From DASZTV01 sp035547515 (GTDB lineage: Bacteria > Actinomycetota > Actinomycetes > JAFAQI01), in the NCBI GenBank assembly GCA_035547515.1, contig DASZUS010000008.1, positions 42,977-106,976 of the forward strand: a stretch of 64,000 nucleotides of DNA, read 5' to 3'. The notes beneath the pieces were generated by a model, which did no database searches, was not told where the DNA came from, and saw only the letters and a list, made by a program, of their open reading frames with translations. Numbering within the stretch: position 1 is the stretch's first letter; each line of letters opens with the position of its first letter. The position numbers were made by a program, and so were the translations under genes. Positions 17,676-26,296 of the stretch are shown piece after piece.

Positions 17676-18701
17676 GTGACGCCAGCTGGAGCCAGCGAGC
17701 CGATCCGGACGGTACGGCGGCCCTGCGCGCTGTGCGGCGAGACCGATGCGGTCGTGCTCTGGAGCGGTCACGAGCACGAGTACCCCGAGACCACCGACGC
17801 GACGTTCTCGGTGGTCAAGTGCAAGAGCTGCGGTCTCGGACGGCTCGACCCGTGTCCCGACGTGAGTGAGCTCGACCGGATCTACCCGCCGACGTACTAC
17901 AGCTACAACATGGTCAACGACCGCCGTCCCGATGGCTCGCTGAGCGCCAAGGAAAAGGTGTCGTTGAAGTACACCGGCCAGGTGCTGACCAAGGCGATGC
18001 GCCGCGCCGACGTACCCGCCGGGGCCAAGGTGAAACTGCTCGATGTCGGCTGCGGCGACGGCCGGATCCTCGACTACTACCGCGCCAGCCGGCCCGAGGG
18101 CATGGTCGAGACCTGGGGCCTCGACATCAACGGCGACGCACTCGCGATTGCGGCAAAGGCCGGGCACAAGACCGTGCAAGGCGCATTCGAGGACCAGCAC
18201 GGCGGGGAGCTCCCGAAGGGGTACTTCGACATCGTCGTCGCGCGTCACGTCATCGAGCACGTCGAGGACCCGGTGGTCTTCACTCGTAACGCGGCCGAGC
18301 TGTTGCGGCCGGGTGGCGTGTTTCTCGCGGCTACCCCGGACTTCGGGTCCAAGGACGCCCAGAGGTTCGGCGGCCATTGGGGCGGCAACCACTTTCCGCG
18401 GCACTGGTGGTTCTTCGACGCGGACTCGATGCGCAAGGTCGCCGAGCACGTCGGTCTCGACTGCGTTGCCGTGGAGTACGAGCTCAACCCGGTCTTCTGG
18501 ACGTGGACCATGCACTCCGCGCTGCGCGACCGCTTCCCCGAGGCGAAGTGGGTGGACGCGGTCTTCCCGCCGGTGTCGATCTTCTACGGCGGCCCGCGCA
18601 GCTTCCTGCTACAAGGTGCCTTCACCGTGGTCGACTCGGTCATGCGCCGTACCACGGGCATGACCGGCAGCATGATCGCCACCCTCCGCAAGCCCGCGTG
18701 A
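17676..18701 (+). CDS. Class I SAM methyltransferase with N-terminal zinc-ribbon-like segment
   Basis: A 341-residue protein. Residues about 16-52 hold CALCG and CKSCG pairs, a likely zinc ribbon as in many sugar or lipid C-methyltransferase-like proteins. The Rossmann methyltransferase domain follows, with LDVGCGDGRILD (SAM-binding motif I), GLDINGD, and the IEHVEDP segment. The C-terminal part contains aromatic and hydrophobic stretches that may dock to a membrane. The substrate is unknown. It follows the desaturase by 9 bases and is followed by a clear terminator. Confidence 0.82.
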   Translation: MTPAGASEPIRTVRRPCALCGETDAVVLWSGHEHEYPETTDATFSVVKCKSCGLGRLDPCPDVSELDRIYPPTYYSYNMVNDRRPDGSLSAKEKVSLKYTGQVLTKAMRRADVPAGAKVKLLDVGCGDGRILDYYRASRPEGMVETWGLDINGDALAIAAKAGHKTVQGAFEDQHGGELPKGYFDIVVARHVIEHVEDPVVFTRNAAELLRPGGVFLAATPDFGSKDAQRFGGHWGGNHFPRHWWFFDADSMRKVAEHVGLDCVAVEYELNPVFWTWTMHSALRDRFPEAKWVDAVFPPVSIFYGGPRSFLLQGAFTVVDSVMRRTTGMTGSMIATLRKPA

Positions 18702-18742
18702 GCCTGCTTGCGCCGCCAGGCGGGAGTGACTTATTCCACTTG

Positions 18743-18769
18743 CAGGCAGGCTTGCCTGTTTGTTTTTTT
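18743..18769 (+). terminator. Rho-independent terminator, possibly also a TetR operator
   Basis: A 6-base stem CAGGCA/TGCCTG closes a 4-base loop (18743-18758) and is followed by TTTGTTTTTTT, a rare T-run in this genome. It lies 41 bases after the methyltransferase stop, so it fits an intrinsic terminator. The same palindrome overlaps the likely -35 of the following tetR gene and could serve as its operator. Confidence 0.6.
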
Positions 18770-18780
18770 GCGCGTACCGT
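18752..18780 (+). promoter_or_regulatory. Candidate tetR promoter TTGCCT-17-TACCGT
   Basis: The -35-like TTGCCT (18752-18757) and TAnnnT -10 (18775-18780) are 17 bases apart. The -10 ends 8 bases before the tetR ATG, which predicts a leaderless message. The -35 lies in the right arm of the palindrome at 18743-18758, so autorepression is plausible. Confidence 0.45.
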
Positions 18781-18788
18781 CCGAAGGC

Positions 18789-19409
18789 ATGGAGCGGCGA
18801 TCGCAGGCTGAGCGCACCGAGGCGATGCGTGCTCGCCTGCTCAACGCCACCATCGACTGCCTGGCGCACTCCGGCTACGGCCGGATGTCGACCAACGACG
18901 TCGTGCGGCGGGCCCACGTCTCCCGCGGCGCGCTCGCTCACCACTTCCCGACCAAGGCCGACCTCGTCACCGCGGCCGCCGAGCAGCTGGTCGAGTCGCG
19001 GGGCAAGGAGTTCCGCGAGCAGCTGTCCGCGCTCGATCCCGCGCGGCGTACCCCGGACGAGGCGCTGGCGGTCCTCTGGTCGTTCTACGACGACCCGACC
19101 GGCCTCGCGCTGATCGAGCTCACCGTCGCGTCACGCGCCTATCCCGAGCTGAAGCCGGTGCTGGCGCGCATGGAGGACCAGATCGCCGCGATCACCGCGG
19201 AGATGGTCCTGGAGTACTTCCCCGATCTCGCGAAGCTGCCCTACATCGAAGAGGCGCTGCGCTCGCTGCACGCGCTCTACGCCGGGCTCGCGCTCGGTGC
19301 GATGGCAGGGGAGCACGCGAAGGGCCAGGCCCGGAAGGTTCGCGAGTTCCTCGGGGTACTCGCACTGAACATGCAGGTCGCCACCAATCCCGTCAGGAGC
19401 AAGTCATGA
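18789..19409 (+). CDS. TetR family transcriptional regulator
   Basis: A 206-residue regulator with an N-terminal TetR helix-turn-helix (about 14-60: TIDCLAHSGYGRMSTNDVV, then VSRGALAHHFPTKADL) and a variable all-helical ligand domain. It is the first gene of an operon with a predicted metal-dependent hydrolase and a flavin monooxygenase (ATGA and GTGA overlaps). It therefore probably controls that operon, responding to a lipid-like or ketone substrate. The ATG at 18789 is used. Confidence 0.88.
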   Translation: MERRSQAERTEAMRARLLNATIDCLAHSGYGRMSTNDVVRRAHVSRGALAHHFPTKADLVTAAAEQLVESRGKEFREQLSALDPARRTPDEALAVLWSFYDDPTGLALIELTVASRAYPELKPVLARMEDQIAAITAEMVLEYFPDLAKLPYIEEALRSLHALYAGLALGAMAGEHAKGQARKVREFLGVLALNMQVATNPVRSKS

Positions 19410-20269
19410 GCGTGATGTCCGTACCGGCAGCGCCGAAGCGAGTGGTGAAGACCCGTCGGGTGAAGTTCGAGTACACGCCCGCCACGGTCAAGCGGCACTA
19501 TGCCGGCGGCGACCTCATCATGAGCCACATCGTCGCGATCCTGTCGGCGATGTTTCCCGAGGGCGAGGACTTCTTCGTCCGATCGGTTCGCTACTACGCC
19601 GACGAGATCACCGACCCGGACCTCAAGGCGGCGGTCGCCGGCTTCACGGGCCAGGAGACGATGCACGGCCGCGAGCACCGGGCGCTCAACGAGCGGCTGC
19701 AGGAGCTCGGCTACCCGACGCGGCGGGTCGACCGGCTGGTGAAGGCGGACCTGGCCCGGGTCGAGCGGAAGGCGCCGCACAAGGTGCAGCTCGCCATCAC
19801 GGCGGCACTCGAGCACTACACGGCGACCCTGGCCGAGCGGCTGCTCACCAGCGAGCGCGCGCGCGAGATGCTCGGCGACGGCGAGGTGCGCAAGGTCCTG
19901 CTCTGGCACGCCCTCGAGGAGTCCGAGCACAAGGCCGTCGCGTTCGACGTCTACCGCGCGGTCGGCGGCACCGAGAAGATGCGGATCCGGGTCATGCGGC
20001 TGATGACGTGGTCGTTCCTGTTCGGTACGGCGCTGCACACCGTGCTGTCGATGCTCGCGGACCGCTCGACGTACAACCCGATCCGGCTGGCGAAGAGCCT
20101 CGCGGCGCTGCGGACCTCGCCGTTCCTCGGCAAGGAGATGGTCGCCGCGATCAAGGACTACAACCGCGTCGGGTTCCACCCCAACGACCACGACAACAGT
20201 GAGTTGCTCGAGCGCTGGACGAAGGAGCTGTTCGGCGAGCAAGGCCAGCTGGCCGGGAACCTCAAGTGA
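19406..20269 (+). CDS. Predicted metal-dependent hydrolase (PF10118 type, ferritin-like)
   Basis: A 287-residue helical protein. It contains QETMHGREH in one helix and ALEESEHKAVAFD in a later one, plus ALEHYTA between them. These E-x-x-H motifs form a ferritin-like di-metal site as in PF10118 'predicted metal-dependent hydrolases'. Members often sit beside flavin-containing monooxygenases in actinobacteria, as here. The reaction is unknown. The ATG overlaps the tetR stop and the stop overlaps the monooxygenase start. Confidence 0.78.
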   Translation: MSVMSVPAAPKRVVKTRRVKFEYTPATVKRHYAGGDLIMSHIVAILSAMFPEGEDFFVRSVRYYADEITDPDLKAAVAGFTGQETMHGREHRALNERLQELGYPTRRVDRLVKADLARVERKAPHKVQLAITAALEHYTATLAERLLTSERAREMLGDGEVRKVLLWHALEESEHKAVAFDVYRAVGGTEKMRIRVMRLMTWSFLFGTALHTVLSMLADRSTYNPIRLAKSLAALRTSPFLGKEMVAAIKDYNRVGFHPNDHDNSELLERWTKELFGEQGQLAGNLK

Positions 20270-21756
20270 CCGCCCGCGCGCCCGACCACGAGGTCGTCGT
20301 CGTCGGCGCCGGCTTCGGCGGCATGGGCGCGGCGATCGAGCTGAAGCGGCAGGGCTTCGAGGACATCCTGATCGTCGACCGCGAGTCCGACCTCGGCGGC
20401 ACGTGGCACGTGAACCACTATCCCGGGCTCGCCGTCGACATCCCGTCGGTGACGTACTCCTACTCCTTCGAGCCGAACCCGTACTGGTCGCGGCTGTTCG
20501 CGCCGGGCTCGGAGCTCAAGCGGTACGCCGTGCACGTCGCCGACAAGTACGACCTGCATCGCCACATGCGCTTCAACACCTCGGTCGAAGGGGCGCGCTG
20601 GGACGAGGACGACCAGGTGTGGGTGGTGAGCCTCGCCGGCGGCGAGACCGTCACCGCGAGGTTCCTCATCACCGCGACCGGCTACCTGTCGCAGCCCTAC
20701 CGCCCGGAGATCCCCGGGATCGACTCCTACACAGGCACGGTCATTCACACCTCGGACTGGGACGACGACGCCGACCTCGACGGCAAGCGGATCGCGGTCA
20801 TCGGCACCGGCGCGACCGGCGTACAGGTCATCCCCGAGCTCGCGAAGGTGGCCGGCGAGCTCACCGTCTACCAGCGCACCGCGATCTACGTCACCGCCAA
20901 GACCGACTTCCCGATCCCGAAGCAGGTGCAGCGGCTGTTCGCCCGGGTTCCAGCGACGCAGAAGGCGGCCCGGTTCGTCAGCACGTCGCTGCTCGAGATG
21001 CTGATGGTGCTCGGTGTGCTCCGCTACCGGCAGTTCCGGCGGCTGAACGAGCGCGCCGCCAGCATGGCGATGCGCAACATGGGCCGCACGATCAAGGATC
21101 CCGAACTGCGAAAGAAGCTCACACCGAACTACTCGTTCGGGTGCAAGCGTCCGACGTTCTCCAACACCTACTTCGAGGCGTTCACCAAGCCCAACGTCCG
21201 CCTCGAGACGACCTCGATCGACCACTTCGAGCCCGATGGCATCGTCACTGTCGACGGCAACAAGACCCAGATCGACGTCCTGGTGCTCGCCACCGGCTTC
21301 AACCTGTGGGACGTCAACTTCCCGGCCTTCGAGGTGATCGGGCGGGAGGGCCGCAACCTGGGCAAGTGGTGGCGCGACAACCGGTTCTGCGCCTACGAGG
21401 GCGTCTCGATCCCGCTCTTCCCTAACTTCTTGAACCTCGCGAGCCCGTACTCCTACAGCGGGCTTTCGTACTTCACGACGATCGAGTACCAGATGACGCA
21501 TATGGGCCGGGTCTTCAGCGAGCTCGAGCGACGGGGCAAGAAGACCTTCGAGGTCACCGAAGCCGCGAACTCGAAGTTCCTTGACCGGATGACCGACCTG
21601 CTCGGCGACTCGGTCTTCTACAACGGCAGCTGCTCGACCGCGCGCAGCTACTACTTCAACCCGAAGGGGGAGGCGGCGATCCTGCGGCCGACCTCGACGC
21701 TGAACACCCGACGCGAGGCACGGCGGTTCCCGCTCAGCGACTACTCCTTCGCATAA
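20266..21756 (+). CDS. Flavin-containing (Baeyer-Villiger type) monooxygenase
   Basis: A 496-residue FAD- and NADPH-dependent oxygenase. GAGFGG at 14-19 binds FAD and GTGATG at 180-185 binds NADPH. The segment YTGTVIHTSDW (155-165) matches the Baeyer-Villiger fingerprint F-x-G-x3-H-x3-W with Tyr in place of the first Phe. It would oxidise ketones or heteroatoms. It is the third gene of the TetR operon. The exact substrate is unknown, and an N-hydroxylating or sulfoxidising role cannot be excluded. Confidence 0.88.
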   Translation: MTARAPDHEVVVVGAGFGGMGAAIELKRQGFEDILIVDRESDLGGTWHVNHYPGLAVDIPSVTYSYSFEPNPYWSRLFAPGSELKRYAVHVADKYDLHRHMRFNTSVEGARWDEDDQVWVVSLAGGETVTARFLITATGYLSQPYRPEIPGIDSYTGTVIHTSDWDDDADLDGKRIAVIGTGATGVQVIPELAKVAGELTVYQRTAIYVTAKTDFPIPKQVQRLFARVPATQKAARFVSTSLLEMLMVLGVLRYRQFRRLNERAASMAMRNMGRTIKDPELRKKLTPNYSFGCKRPTFSNTYFEAFTKPNVRLETTSIDHFEPDGIVTVDGNKTQIDVLVLATGFNLWDVNFPAFEVIGREGRNLGKWWRDNRFCAYEGVSIPLFPNFLNLASPYSYSGLSYFTTIEYQMTHMGRVFSELERRGKKTFEVTEAANSKFLDRMTDLLGDSVFYNGSCSTARSYYFNPKGEAAILRPTSTLNTRREARRFPLSDYSFA

Positions 21757-21770
21757 GCGCTCGTTGCGAG

Positions 21771-21786
21771 TCGGGCTACGGCCCGA
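21771..21786. terminator. Short hairpin between convergent genes
   Basis: TCGGGC-TACG-GCCCGA forms a perfect 6-base stem with a 4-base loop over the stop codon of the DUF222 gene, 15 bases after the monooxygenase stop. There is no T-run, so its role as a terminator is uncertain. Confidence 0.35.
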
Positions 21787-23158
21787 GCCGGTAGTCGTGC
21801 GGGTAGACAGTCTCGGTGAGCCCGGTCGGTGAGGTCCACGTGACCGAGTCGTCCCTGTTCTTCACGTACGACCAGCCGGCGTGGGTCTTCGTGCGATGCC
21901 ATCGACGGTCGATCGGGGTGTTGTTGCGCGCATCGGTGCCGCCGCCGCGCTGGTGGGGAATGTTGTGCTCCATGTCGCAGTCCGCGGCGGGGACGTTCGA
22001 GTGCGGACCGGCGCTGGTGCCGTAAAGCGCGATCAGGAAGTCGGCGAGGGGCGGCGGCACCAGGTAGGTGCTTGTCCCGTAGTCCAGCAGGCGCCCGTCG
22101 GCCTCGTCGATGATCAGCCGGCGCAGCGGGGAGCCGTTGGACAACAGCTCGAACGCCGCCTCCGCCGGAACCATCCCGTACCCGGGGATCTCGGCTGGGT
22201 GCCGGGCGAGCCCGAACAGCGTCGGCGCGTCGAAGGTGACGTTGAGCCCGAATGCGCGGCCGTGCCGGCGGGGTGCTGCGGGTGAGGTCAGGTAGTCCTC
22301 GGCCCACTGCACGAGGGCGGCGAGCTTGCGGTTGGCTGCGGCACCGCCGAGAGCCGGCTTCGTCGCTTTCGCATACGCGCGCATCGCGAGGTCGATGATC
22401 GCCGTACGCTCCAGCGGGCCGCGGATCAGCAGCTCGCCGACGCCGTCGCCAAGATCGTGGTGCTCGACAATGACCTCCGCGCGCGCCGCCTTGCTCCGGG
22501 TCACGAAGTTGGGGTCGAGCCTGGCGAGCCAGCGCCGCAGCGACGCCTTGAACTTCGTGAGGTCCTGGCGATGGGCGAACTTGAGCAGCCGGCTCTCGAT
22601 CTCCTGTGCGACGTCGTCGGGAAGATGGGCCACGCCCTCGCTCAAGGCACGGGCCTGCCCGAGGGTGCACCGGCCCTCGCTCATCGCCGCGCGGGTCGCC
22701 GTGAGCCGGCTAGCGAGATCACGCGCGAACGCGACCTGCCGGTCTGCCGAGTAGATGCTCGACCGGGTCGCGGCGGCGACGTCGTAGGGCCCCCAATCCT
22801 CGCGACGGTCTGCCGGCGTCGGCCCGGCCAGTGAGGCGGTGAGCTCCGCGCAGAACGCTTCGAGGTGGCTGATCAGATCCCGGGTTCGTTTGAGCGCCCA
22901 GGCCTTCGCGGTCGATGACATCTCATCGACCGGCGTCATCTTCAGCAGCGGATAGGTGTGCTGCCCGAGTGGCAGGCGGCACGCGTCGTCGACCGGCTGA
23001 TCCGAGAAGGCGAGCCCGCCGTCCATCCAGTCCGGGGCGGTGCGCTCGATCTCTTCCCACACTTCTTGTGGGATCGGCTCCCAGTCACCGAGGTCCGGCG
23101 GATCGGGCTCGTCCCACCACGGAGGCGTCAGGAGCACGGCGCCTCGAGCATCGAACAC
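21776..23158 (-). CDS. DUF222 protein with C-terminal HNH endonuclease motif
   Basis: A 460-residue protein of the common actinobacterial DUF222-HNH family. The helical DUF222 region spans about 60-330. The C-terminal HNH-like motif reads DMEHNIPHQRGGGTDARNN, followed by the 'PIDRRWHRTKTHAGW' strand. Similar genes are numerous in actinobacteria, sometimes within repetitive (13E12-like) elements, but no flanking repeats are seen here. The GTG at 23158 is preceded at 7 bases by TAGGTT, the local leaderless -10 pattern. Confidence 0.85.
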   Translation of the reverse strand: MFDARGAVLLTPPWWDEPDPPDLGDWEPIPQEVWEEIERTAPDWMDGGLAFSDQPVDDACRLPLGQHTYPLLKMTPVDEMSSTAKAWALKRTRDLISHLEAFCAELTASLAGPTPADRREDWGPYDVAAATRSSIYSADRQVAFARDLASRLTATRAAMSEGRCTLGQARALSEGVAHLPDDVAQEIESRLLKFAHRQDLTKFKASLRRWLARLDPNFVTRSKAARAEVIVEHHDLGDGVGELLIRGPLERTAIIDLAMRAYAKATKPALGGAAANRKLAALVQWAEDYLTSPAAPRRHGRAFGLNVTFDAPTLFGLARHPAEIPGYGMVPAEAAFELLSNGSPLRRLIIDEADGRLLDYGTSTYLVPPPLADFLIALYGTSAGPHSNVPAADCDMEHNIPHQRGGGTDARNNTPIDRRWHRTKTHAGWSYVKNRDDSVTWTSPTGLTETVYPHDYRLGP

Positions 23159-23165
23159 GCGTTCG

Positions 23166-23171
23166 AACCTA
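23166..23171 (-). promoter_or_regulatory. Candidate -10 (TAGGTT) of the DUF222 gene
   Basis: A TAnnnT hexamer on the minus strand that ends 7 bases before the GTG at 23158. Confidence 0.4.
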
Positions 23172-23206
23172 GTCGCAGGCTACGACAGTTTCAAGGGTCG
23201 AGCGGA

Positions 23207-25291
23207 TCAGGTTCGTTGAACCGCCAGGAGGGCGACGTCATCGGCCCGGGTCGCGCCGGACAGCGCGGTCAAGATGTGGTCGAGCAGCACATCAGGAGTT
23301 CGTGTCGCTGCGCCGACGGCGGCGCGGATCAGCCGGCCGGTCCCTTCGTCGATGTCACGGTGGCGGTCCTCGACCAGGCCGTCGGTATAGAGCACAAGGC
23401 CGGCGCCCACCGGGAGCTCGCCCTCCCACAACACCGGTCGCTCCGCGCCGGGAACGCCGAGCGGCGCAGCGGGATCGAGGGTTGGGAACCAAGCCCGGTC
23501 CGGTTCCACGATCAGGGGCGGCAGGTGTCCGGCGGAGGCGATCGTCAGCTTGCCGTTCGTCGGGTCGAGCCGCGCGAACAGCGCCGTGGCCATCCGGTCC
23601 AGGCCGAGGTGGTCCCAGTTCGTGTGCAAGAGGTTGATCAGCTCGTCCGGGCTGTTGGCTTGCGACCGCAGCGCCCGGCAGGCGCTGCGCAGCTGCGCCA
23701 TCGTTGCGGCGGCGGTGATGTCGTGGCCGGCGACGTCCCCGATGGCCAGGGCTACCTCGCCGCTGCCCGTGACCATGACGTCCCAGAAGTCACCGCCGAC
23801 TTCTGCATCGGTGGTGCCGGGCAGGTAGCGCACCGCGAACTGCAAGGTCTCGACGGTTGGGAGCTCGGAAGGGAGCAGGTTCGTCTGCAAGGTGTGCGAG
23901 AGGTTGCGCTCGACGTCGTAGTGACGTTCCTTCGCGATCACCAGTGCCACCCGGCTGGCGAGCTCCTCGGCCAATGACACGTCGTCGGGACCGAACCTGC
24001 GCCCGGAGCCCGCGGACAGCAGGGTGACGGTGCCGAGCACCGCGTCGTTGGCGATCAAGGGGATCGTCATGAAGCTGCTGCACCCGAGCTGTTTGGCGAT
24101 GCGGAAGTGCTCGTCGTTTCGGGTCACGGAGCGCAGGAACTCGTCGCTCATGTCGGCTGACCACCGTGACCGCCGGACTCGCATGGCCTCGATGCTCGGA
24201 TGCGTGCCGGTCGCTACCGGTGCGTACCTCGTCCGCAGCACGTCGACCAGGGCTTGGTGGGCGGGGTCGGCGTGTACGGCGGCGACGCGGCGGGGCCGGC
24301 CCGCCGCGTCGACCACGTCGATCAAGCAGATGTCGCCGAGCTGCGGCACGGCCACCGACGCCAGAGCCTGCAGCGTCTCGGTGAAGCCGCTGACGTGCGC
24401 GAGAACGTTGGAAGCGTCGAGGAGAAACCGTTGCGACCGTTGCGCTTCACGCAGCTGCACGACCAGGGCCGTGCGCTGCGCATCCGCCGCTCGGCGCTCG
24501 GTGTCGTCGTGGACGTACCAGACCCGGCCGATGATCACGTCCGCGTCGTCGGTGATCGGGGCTGCGTACCCTTCGACGATGCGGCCGTCGTGAAGGCTGA
24601 GGGTCGACGACCGGCTCTGTGAGGCATCGCCGCCCCGCGCGCCGATCGTCTGCAGCAGCGGCGTCTGGTCGGCCAGCTGGGCTTGGCAAAGCGCCAGCAC
24701 GGCCTCCGCGTTCCCCCCGACTGGAATGTCGGAGGTCTCGAGGCCCCACAGCTCGCAGAACGTGCGATTCACGGCGAGGACGCGTCCGTCGGACGCCCAC
24801 GCGAGCACGCCGTCGCGGGCGGCGTCGACTGTTGCCTGCAGGTAGCGCGACAGCAAGGCCTGCCGTTCCAGGTCCACGCGGCGCGAGACATCCCTGATCG
24901 TTGCCACCACTGCGAACTGCGGGTCATCCGGCTCTCCGACGACCGCGAGCGTCAGCTCGACGGGCAGCTCGGAGCCGTCTGCGCGGAGCGCCGCAACCTG
25001 GACCGGGCCACCGCCCACCAGCCGACCGTGTCCGGTCCGCACGAAGTTGCCGAAGCCCGCCTGATGGGCGCTGCGGAAGCGTTGCGGGACCAGCTCGACG
25101 AGCGGCAGCCCGACCTGGACCCGCCGGCCGAACAGCGCCTCGGCGGCCGGGTTTGCGCCCGCGACCATGCCGCGGCGATCCGCGACGACCACGGCGTCGG
25201 CCAGCACGCGAAGTACGGCGGACTCGTCGATCGTCGGCGGGTGCTCCGGCCAGGGCGTGGCTGCTCGGCCAGCACCCGTGTCGGCTGACAT
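23207..25291 (-). CDS. PAS-PAS-GAF-SpoIIE (PP2C) phosphatase, RsbU-like
   Basis: A 694-residue cytoplasmic sensor. Two PAS domains (about 22-135 and 145-260) each begin with the usual 'DAVVVADRRG' or 'DGVLAWASDG' strand. A GAF domain covers about 290-450, and a SpoIIE/PP2C phosphatase about 480-690, with VGGDFWDV, GDVAGHD and DGLVE metal or active-site motifs. Such proteins dephosphorylate anti-anti-sigma factors in partner-switching pathways. The neighbouring divergent gene encodes an RsbW-like kinase domain, so the two may belong to one signalling module. No membrane segment is visible. Confidence 0.88.
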   Translation of the reverse strand: MSADTGAGRAATPWPEHPPTIDESAVLRVLADAVVVADRRGMVAGANPAAEALFGRRVQVGLPLVELVPQRFRSAHQAGFGNFVRTGHGRLVGGGPVQVAALRADGSELPVELTLAVVGEPDDPQFAVVATIRDVSRRVDLERQALLSRYLQATVDAARDGVLAWASDGRVLAVNRTFCELWGLETSDIPVGGNAEAVLALCQAQLADQTPLLQTIGARGGDASQSRSSTLSLHDGRIVEGYAAPITDDADVIIGRVWYVHDDTERRAADAQRTALVVQLREAQRSQRFLLDASNVLAHVSGFTETLQALASVAVPQLGDICLIDVVDAAGRPRRVAAVHADPAHQALVDVLRTRYAPVATGTHPSIEAMRVRRSRWSADMSDEFLRSVTRNDEHFRIAKQLGCSSFMTIPLIANDAVLGTVTLLSAGSGRRFGPDDVSLAEELASRVALVIAKERHYDVERNLSHTLQTNLLPSELPTVETLQFAVRYLPGTTDAEVGGDFWDVMVTGSGEVALAIGDVAGHDITAAATMAQLRSACRALRSQANSPDELINLLHTNWDHLGLDRMATALFARLDPTNGKLTIASAGHLPPLIVEPDRAWFPTLDPAAPLGVPGAERPVLWEGELPVGAGLVLYTDGLVEDRHRDIDEGTGRLIRAAVGAATRTPDVLLDHILTALSGATRADDVALLAVQRT

Positions 25292-25297
25292 GAGCCC

Positions 25298-25303
25298 ACG
25301 CTA
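25298..25303 (-). promoter_or_regulatory. Candidate -10 (TAGCGT) of the SpoIIE phosphatase gene
   Basis: The hexamer ends 6 bases before the ATG at 25291. Together with the plus-strand TACCCT at 25310-25315 it forms back-to-back leaderless promoters in a 30-base gap. Confidence 0.45.
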
Positions 25304-25309
25304 ACCGCG

Positions 25310-25315
25310 TACCCT
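25310..25315 (+). promoter_or_regulatory. Candidate -10 (TACCCT) of the MEDS/HATPase gene
   Basis: The TAnnnT hexamer ends 6 bases before the GTG at 25322. Confidence 0.45.
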
Positions 25316-25321
25316 CGAAGG

Positions 25322-26296
25322 GTGGCCACGGAAGTTCAGGAGGTCGCTCCGCAGGCGCACACCGTCAGTTTCTACGACGACGACCGCCACCTCGTCGCTG
25401 ATGTCGCCCGTTTCGTCGCGGACGGGCTGACCCACGGCGAGCGGGTCGTGGTCGTGGCAACCGCCGAGCACCGCGCCGCGATCGACGACGTCCTCGTGCA
25501 GTTCGGGACAGACGCGATGCGTGCCCACATCCACGGCCGGTTCATCGCGCTGGACGCCGGTGAGCTGCTGCGCACCTTCATGGTGGACGGCGCACCTGAC
25601 CCTGCAAGGTTCGTCGCACACGTCGGTTCGGTCATCGACGCTGCGGCCGAAGATGGCTGCGGTGTTCGAGTGTTCGGCGAGATGGTGGCCCTGCTCTGGC
25701 AGGCCGGCGGCGAACCTGAGGCGATCGCGCTCGAAGCGTTGTGGAACGAGCTTGCGCAAAGCCGCCGGTTCTCGCTGCTCTGCGCATACCCCACCCAGGT
25801 CTTCAGCGAGACCGCACTGCCCGGGATCAACCGCGTCTGCGAGCTGCACTCAGAGGTCATGGCGCCGCGCAGCTACACCGCCGCAGCCTTCGACACCACA
25901 CCTGCCGACCCTCCCGTTGTGGCGCGAACCTCGCAGCTGTTCGTGCCGGTGCCCTCGGCAGTCAGGGCTGCCCGGCTGTTCGCGGGCGACGTGCTGCGGA
26001 GCTGGGGCGAGGACGCCGTCCTCGGCGATGCGCGCGCCATCGTCTCCGAGCTCGCCACGAACGCGGTCGCGCACGCCTCGTCGGCATTTCAGATTCGCCT
26101 TGCCCGAGCGGACCAGGTCCTCCGCATCTCGGTCGAGGACGTCGGCCCGGCGCAACCGCAACGACGCGAGCCGTCGCCTGAGGATCTCAACGGCCGGGGA
26201 ATGCTGCTCGTCGAGTCGCTCGCGCTGCGGTGGGGGTGCGAGGCCACGGCTGCCGGCAAGTCGGTGTGGGCGGAGCTCCCCTCGCGTCCCGGCTAG
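25322..26296 (+). CDS. MEDS domain plus RsbW-like histidine kinase ATPase
   Basis: A 324-residue two-domain signalling protein. Residues about 10-165 form an MEDS (methanogen/methylotroph DcmR sensory) domain that starts 'HTVSFYDDDRHLVADVARFV' and ends at the LCAYPTQVF strand. Residues about 205-320 form an HATPase_c_2 domain with SELATNAVAHA (N-box) and NGRGMLLVESLA (G-box). It probably acts as a serine kinase/anti-sigma factor opposed by the divergent SpoIIE phosphatase. The start is GTG at 25322. The 3' end overlaps the convergent AIM24 gene by 4 bases. Confidence 0.85.
   Translation: MATEVQEVAPQAHTVSFYDDDRHLVADVARFVADGLTHGERVVVVATAEHRAAIDDVLVQFGTDAMRAHIHGRFIALDAGELLRTFMVDGAPDPARFVAHVGSVIDAAAEDGCGVRVFGEMVALLWQAGGEPEAIALEALWNELAQSRRFSLLCAYPTQVFSETALPGINRVCELHSEVMAPRSYTAAAFDTTPADPPVVARTSQLFVPVPSAVRAARLFAGDVLRSWGEDAVLGDARAIVSELATNAVAHASSAFQIRLARADQVLRISVEDVGPAQPQRREPSPEDLNGRGMLLVESLALRWGCEATAAGKSVWAELPSRPG

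Noticed and set aside
21776..23158. DUF222-HNH gene as a mobile element, intron or homing endonuclease
   Set aside because: No flanking repeats, integrase or interrupted host gene was seen; such genes are ordinary multi-copy chromosomal genes in actinobacteria.
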